NCBI RefSeq assembly: GCF_029958905.1
Contig: NZ_CP124614.1
Coordinates: forward strand, 1,984,001 to 2,048,000
Source of the DNA: Vibrio sp. YMD68
GTDB lineage: Bacteria; Pseudomonadota; Gammaproteobacteria; Enterobacterales; Vibrionaceae
Length of the DNA: 64,000 nt
Direction of reading: 5' to 3'
The notes below the pieces were generated by a model that had not been told where the DNA came from, did not search any database, and was given only the letters and a program-made list of their open reading frames with translations. How positions within the stretch are numbered: position 1 is the first letter of the stretch; every line of letters starts with the position of its first letter. The position numbers were made by a program, and so were the translations under genes. Of this stretch, positions 61,088 through 64,000 are shown piece after piece.

Positions 61088-62824
61088 AATCGCGGTAATG
61101 ATCGCCCGGCTACTTGGACCTTTTTCTAAACTGATTTGAAGTGCATTTGTTGGCTTTGACGTCAGCTTTTTGCCCGACCAATAATCGTACCAATAGACCG
61201 CTTGTTTGGACGTTAACGTAAACTCTTCAAGTTCAGAGTGATAATTGAATAAGCAGTGTAGATCGTTTCTATCCGTTATCGGAAGAAACGCGTGGGAAAG
61301 CGATAACGATGTGAATTTTGAAGCTTTTTGATTGTGTTTTTGCCGCAGCACAAGTTTGGTCAAACTCGACTTAGCATAAGGGGTAAGCTCTGGAAGTGGA
61401 TCCCCCGAAAGAAGTAAACCTCCACTTGCCAATAGAGCGGTACGATGAAAATCGTAATACTGGCGTTCTGTAGACTGATTCGCGAGTGATACAAAGGTCG
61501 CACAGTCTGGGTCAATATGCCAAAGCTGGCGATGTTGCCAACTGCGGAAAAAGGTTTCTTGGGCAATCTGACAAAAGCGATCGGGAGAGCGCTCTACGTC
61601 ATCAGAGACCCGCATTGCATCGACCAAACCCAATGATGGCCACATGGGTGCATTGCAACCGAGTATCCATGCGTCTCCGGCTCCCTTCTCTATAGCTTTC
61701 ATCCCCATTCGATACGCTTGAATCCCTGTTACACCCGTTTGGTCACGCTTTCCTTTTAATGTGCCCCAATAATTCGCATCGAGTTTAAAAAGCTGCACGC
61801 CCCAATCTTCATGCATCGTTTTAACAATGTGAGTTAGGTGATCTTGCACTTCAGCATTTGATGTATCCAACACATACCAAGGTGTGCAGCGCCAACCACC
61901 ATAAGTCACGTCTTCGGCTTTGAGTAATTCACCAGATTCGTGTCGGACAAACCAGTCTGGGTGCTGTTTAAATAGCTTGGATTTGGGTTCAGCGATAAAA
62001 GGCGCTAACCAAATAGCCGGTTTCTTCCCCTGTTTGATGATCGCTTGAATCATCGCTTTTACGCCGTGAGAAAACTTCGACGATGGGGTTAACCAATCAC
62101 CCATAAACGCTTGGTATCCGTCGTCCAGTAACACCCAATCTAAATAAGAAAGATCCTGTTTCATCGCCTTTACATTACGCGCGATGTTGTTCTCTGTTAC
62201 GGCATCGTAATACGCATACCAAGAGCACCAGCCAATGGGTGACTTTTGTGTCAACGTGGATTTCGTTGGATGATGATGTTTAATGAGCTGAGAATACTCT
62301 TCAAACAGTAAAGACAGAGAAGGCCCGCTGAGCACAGCAACAGATTCAAGCCTTTGGCTATCCCAGTCGAGTGGGTATGTTTTCTCACCATCTATATTCG
62401 CCAAGATAGTGCGTTGGCCTTCTTGGTTGATGATTTGAAAATATCCGGCAAATCGATGGCAACTTGTAAAGCCTAACAAGGTATATCCCGCAGAGTCTTC
62501 TATGACGAGATAGTTGTAATAACGCTTAGCCTCGGTTTGTGGGTAAATTCGATAACTCGCATTGTTGTCCGCACAACGACCTATTTCTATTGGATTATCA
62601 CAACTTCCTGAAGTCTGAGCTAGCATCTGAAAACCATCACCGAGCAAGGTCGCCGACAGTTCAAAATCGAACGGCATGGTAAACAATCGGTAGTCACTTG
62701 GAATTGGATTGTTGTGCAGTCCAATAAAACGAAAGGTGAGCTCCTGGTTAGCCAACGACACGGAGAGATCATTATTGAGAACCGATATCTCACGCTGGCA
62801 AGCTAAAGTAATGATTTGCGGCAT
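61079..62824 (-). CDS. Alpha-galactosidase-like glycoside hydrolase, GH36 type
   Basis: A 581-residue cytoplasmic enzyme (no signal peptide). An N-terminal beta-rich domain precedes the TIM barrel (about 190-490). GH36-type landmarks are WCSWYAYYD with DWVLLDDGYQ, KPAIWLAPF, the likely nucleophile Asp in FKLDANYWG, GCNAPMWPSLG, and the likely acid/base Asp in MRVSDDVERS. The enzyme should cleave terminal alpha-galactose. No transporter or regulator gene lies next to it, so it is an isolated catabolic gene. It ends inside the tandem repeat. Confidence 0.85.
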   Translation of the reverse strand: MPQIITLACQREISVLNNDLSVSLANQELTFRFIGLHNNPIPSDYRLFTMPFDFELSATLLGDGFQMLAQTSGSCDNPIEIGRCADNNASYRIYPQTEAKRYYNYLVIEDSAGYTLLGFTSCHRFAGYFQIINQEGQRTILANIDGEKTYPLDWDSQRLESVAVLSGPSLSLLFEEYSQLIKHHHPTKSTLTQKSPIGWCSWYAYYDAVTENNIARNVKAMKQDLSYLDWVLLDDGYQAFMGDWLTPSSKFSHGVKAMIQAIIKQGKKPAIWLAPFIAEPKSKLFKQHPDWFVRHESGELLKAEDVTYGGWRCTPWYVLDTSNAEVQDHLTHIVKTMHEDWGVQLFKLDANYWGTLKGKRDQTGVTGIQAYRMGMKAIEKGAGDAWILGCNAPMWPSLGLVDAMRVSDDVERSPDRFCQIAQETFFRSWQHRQLWHIDPDCATFVSLANQSTERQYYDFHRTALLASGGLLLSGDPLPELTPYAKSSLTKLVLRQKHNQKASKFTSLSLSHAFLPITDRNDLHCLFNYHSELEEFTLTSKQAVYWYDYWSGKKLTSKPTNALQISLEKGPSSRAIITAIAK

Positions 62825-62859
62825 AACGGCGACTTACCCCTCGGTTTATTTTAGGTCAA

Positions 62860-62921
62860 TGAACAATGCACAGTGCCCAACAAACAATACACAATAAACA
62901 ATGCACAATGCACAATGACTG
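62860..62921. repeat. acaatgc-type low-complexity repeat
   Basis: The stretch runs gaacaatgcacagtgccc, aacaaacaatacacaata, aacaatgcacaatgcacaatg. Units of 7 and about 15-18 nt are mixed. It lies between the alpha-galactosidase start and the torA-like gene. Confidence 0.6.
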
Positions 62922-63051
62922 CGAGTCACGATGGCTCTGTACTACCAGCTTTTACGTACTGTCTGTTTCTCTGTACTATCTACTTGGATTTTAATACAAA
63001 AATGCCAACCCTGTTGGATTGGCATTGAATTATGTTAATTGCAGAGCGTAA

Positions 63052-64000
63052 TTAGCTCACTTCAATCGGTCCACCGAATGAGGTAACAGGTGGAACTTTC
63101 CCAGTAAACTTCTCAAAATCAACAGAGCAGGTATTGGCTGAGGTTGCCTGCGCAAGTTCAGACGTTGGGATATCTTGAGTTAATGTGTTTGGATCGCCAT
63201 AGGTATCTAAGGCACCTACTTTTTCGTTCATAGGGCCATACCAAGCACCTTCTTCGATACGAACCACTCCTGGTGCATAACTGTCCATAAGAACGGCTCC
63301 TGCTAATAATTGCCCGCGGTCGTTAAATACTCGAACTAGGTCTCCATCTTTGATACCTTTTTTCTTAGCGTCACCTGGGTTCATGTAGATTGGCTCGCGG
63401 CCTTGTACTGCATAAGTCGCACGGAATTCTTCCGACTCACACATTTGGGAATGCAAGCGCTTATCGGGGTGACAAGATTGCAACCAGTATGGGTGCTTTT
63501 CGGAACCCGGACCACCATGTGAACGCTCTGATTTCTCAAACCACATTGGGTGTTCTTGGCAATGCTCATAGCCCATATTACCAACCGTACGGCTCGAAAT
63601 TTCGATAAAGCCAGAAGGCGTACCTAAGGCATTAATTTCTGGGTCTTCACGGAACGCAGCATGGCGGGTCCACGGCTTCCCTTTGCCGAAATCTAAGAAG
63701 CCTTTCTCCCAAAATTCTTTAAATTCTGGCATGTCGAAATTAGCACCATTCGCTGCACGACAGTCGTTGTATAAAGACTCAACCCATTGCATTTCATCCA
63801 TGCCACGAGTGTAATCATCGTGACGGCCCCAGCGACGGGTAAGGTTTCTCATGATATCAAAGTCAGATTTTGACTGGAACAATGGGTCTACCAATTTGTG
63901 CATGGCTATCAAACCACGACCAGAATAAGAACCATAACCATCAATATCATTACGCTCCCACTGTGTACACGCAGGCAGCACGATATCAGAATGGCGACAG
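63052..64000 (-). CDS. torA: Molybdopterin oxidoreductase, TMAO-reductase like, 5' end outside window
   Basis: The C-terminal ~315 residues of a DMSO/TMAO-reductase family molybdoenzyme; the open frame runs past base 64000, where residues CRHSDIVLP... continue. Visible are the [14 protein letters not shown] segment, GFIEISS and the C-terminal molybdopterin-dinucleotide-binding domain with [24 protein letters not shown] and [11 protein letters not shown]. The last residues (SFGGPIEVS) fit a TorA/TorZ-type enzyme. The N-terminal Tat signal and the Mo-ligand serine are not in the window. The name is by similarity and may also be TorZ or DorA. Confidence 0.7.
   Translation of the reverse strand, partial: CRHSDIVLPACTQWERNDIDGYGSYSGRGLIAMHKLVDPLFQSKSDFDIMRNLTRRWGRHDDYTRGMDEMQWVESLYNDCRAANGANFDMPEFKEFWEKGFLDFGKGKPWTRHAAFREDPEINALGTPSGFIEISSRTVGNMGYEHCQEHPMWFEKSERSHGGPGSEKHPYWLQSCHPDKRLHSQMCESEEFRATYAVQGREPIYMNPGDAKKKGIKDGDLVRVFNDRGQLLAGAVLMDSYAPGVVRIEEGAWYGPMNEKVGALDTYGDPNTLTQDIPTSELAQATSANTCSVDFEKFTGKVPPVTSFGGPIEVS

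Noticed and set aside
1..64000. Mobile elements, prophage, integron attC sites, tRNA or rRNA genes
   Set aside because: I found no transposase, integrase, att-like repeat with a neighbouring integrase, cloverleaf or rRNA-like sequence.

Overview
The window looks like ordinary chromosomal DNA of a marine gammaproteobacterium of the Vibrionaceae, most likely Vibrio. The evidence is the psp/sap neighbourhood (pspABC, pspF, sapABCDF), a ynjBCD-ynjF-like operon, an RND pump with two adaptors, the many c-di-GMP and two-component genes and the moderate base composition. I see no insertion sequence, integrase, prophage, CRISPR array, rRNA or tRNA gene. Genes are cut at both ends: a Cys-pair protein of unknown function at the left and a TorA-like molybdoenzyme at the right.

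Left third (1-20.4 kb): after the partial gene come trhO, a YitT-like membrane protein and a stand-alone BLUF blue-light sensor. A dense signalling block follows. On the minus strand, a soluble histidine kinase, a REC-DUF3369-HD-GYP phosphodiesterase, a type-1 periplasmic binding protein and a LuxQ-like hybrid kinase lie head to tail. Two DEAD-box helicases (minus, then plus) separate this from a second plus-strand pair, REC-DUF3369-GGDEF-EAL and a Cache-type kinase. The kinases of the two blocks share the same H-box context, and the regulators share REC-DUF3369 but end in unrelated c-di-GMP-degrading domains. A DUF2058 gene and a REC protein with an Arg in place of the conserved Lys close the block.

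Middle (20.5-37.2 kb): an oxidative-stress group (periplasmic rhodanese, catalase, ohrR-glutathione peroxidase with a clear operator-like palindrome), a membrane GGDEF-EAL protein divergent from an orphan PstS-like protein, a LysR regulator, a PilZ protein, small genes, a META-domain lipoprotein, an HBM-type chemoreceptor and the ynj-type ABC transporter with a CDP-alcohol phosphatidyltransferase.

Right part (37-64 kb): RNA modification genes, an NSS transporter, cardiolipin synthase, metC, tag, a two-adaptor RND pump, pspABC/pspF, sapABCDF, a DUF2750 gene, ppaC, a 10-TM putative metal exporter whose promoter is covered by a perfect Fur-type 7-1-7 palindrome, an alpha-galactosidase and the torA-like 3' end.

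Two non-coding patterns stand out. First, short degenerate tandem repeats (unit 13-19 nt) sit on or just after the stop codons of about nine genes, some of them including the stop codon itself. Second, there is a large composite inverted repeat at 24073-24178 between ohrR and the GGDEF-EAL gene. The best candidates for something not yet described are the LuxPQ-like pair embedded with a kinase/HD-GYP pair, the duplicated kinase-DUF3369 modules with swapped phosphodiesterase outputs, and the stop-codon repeats.
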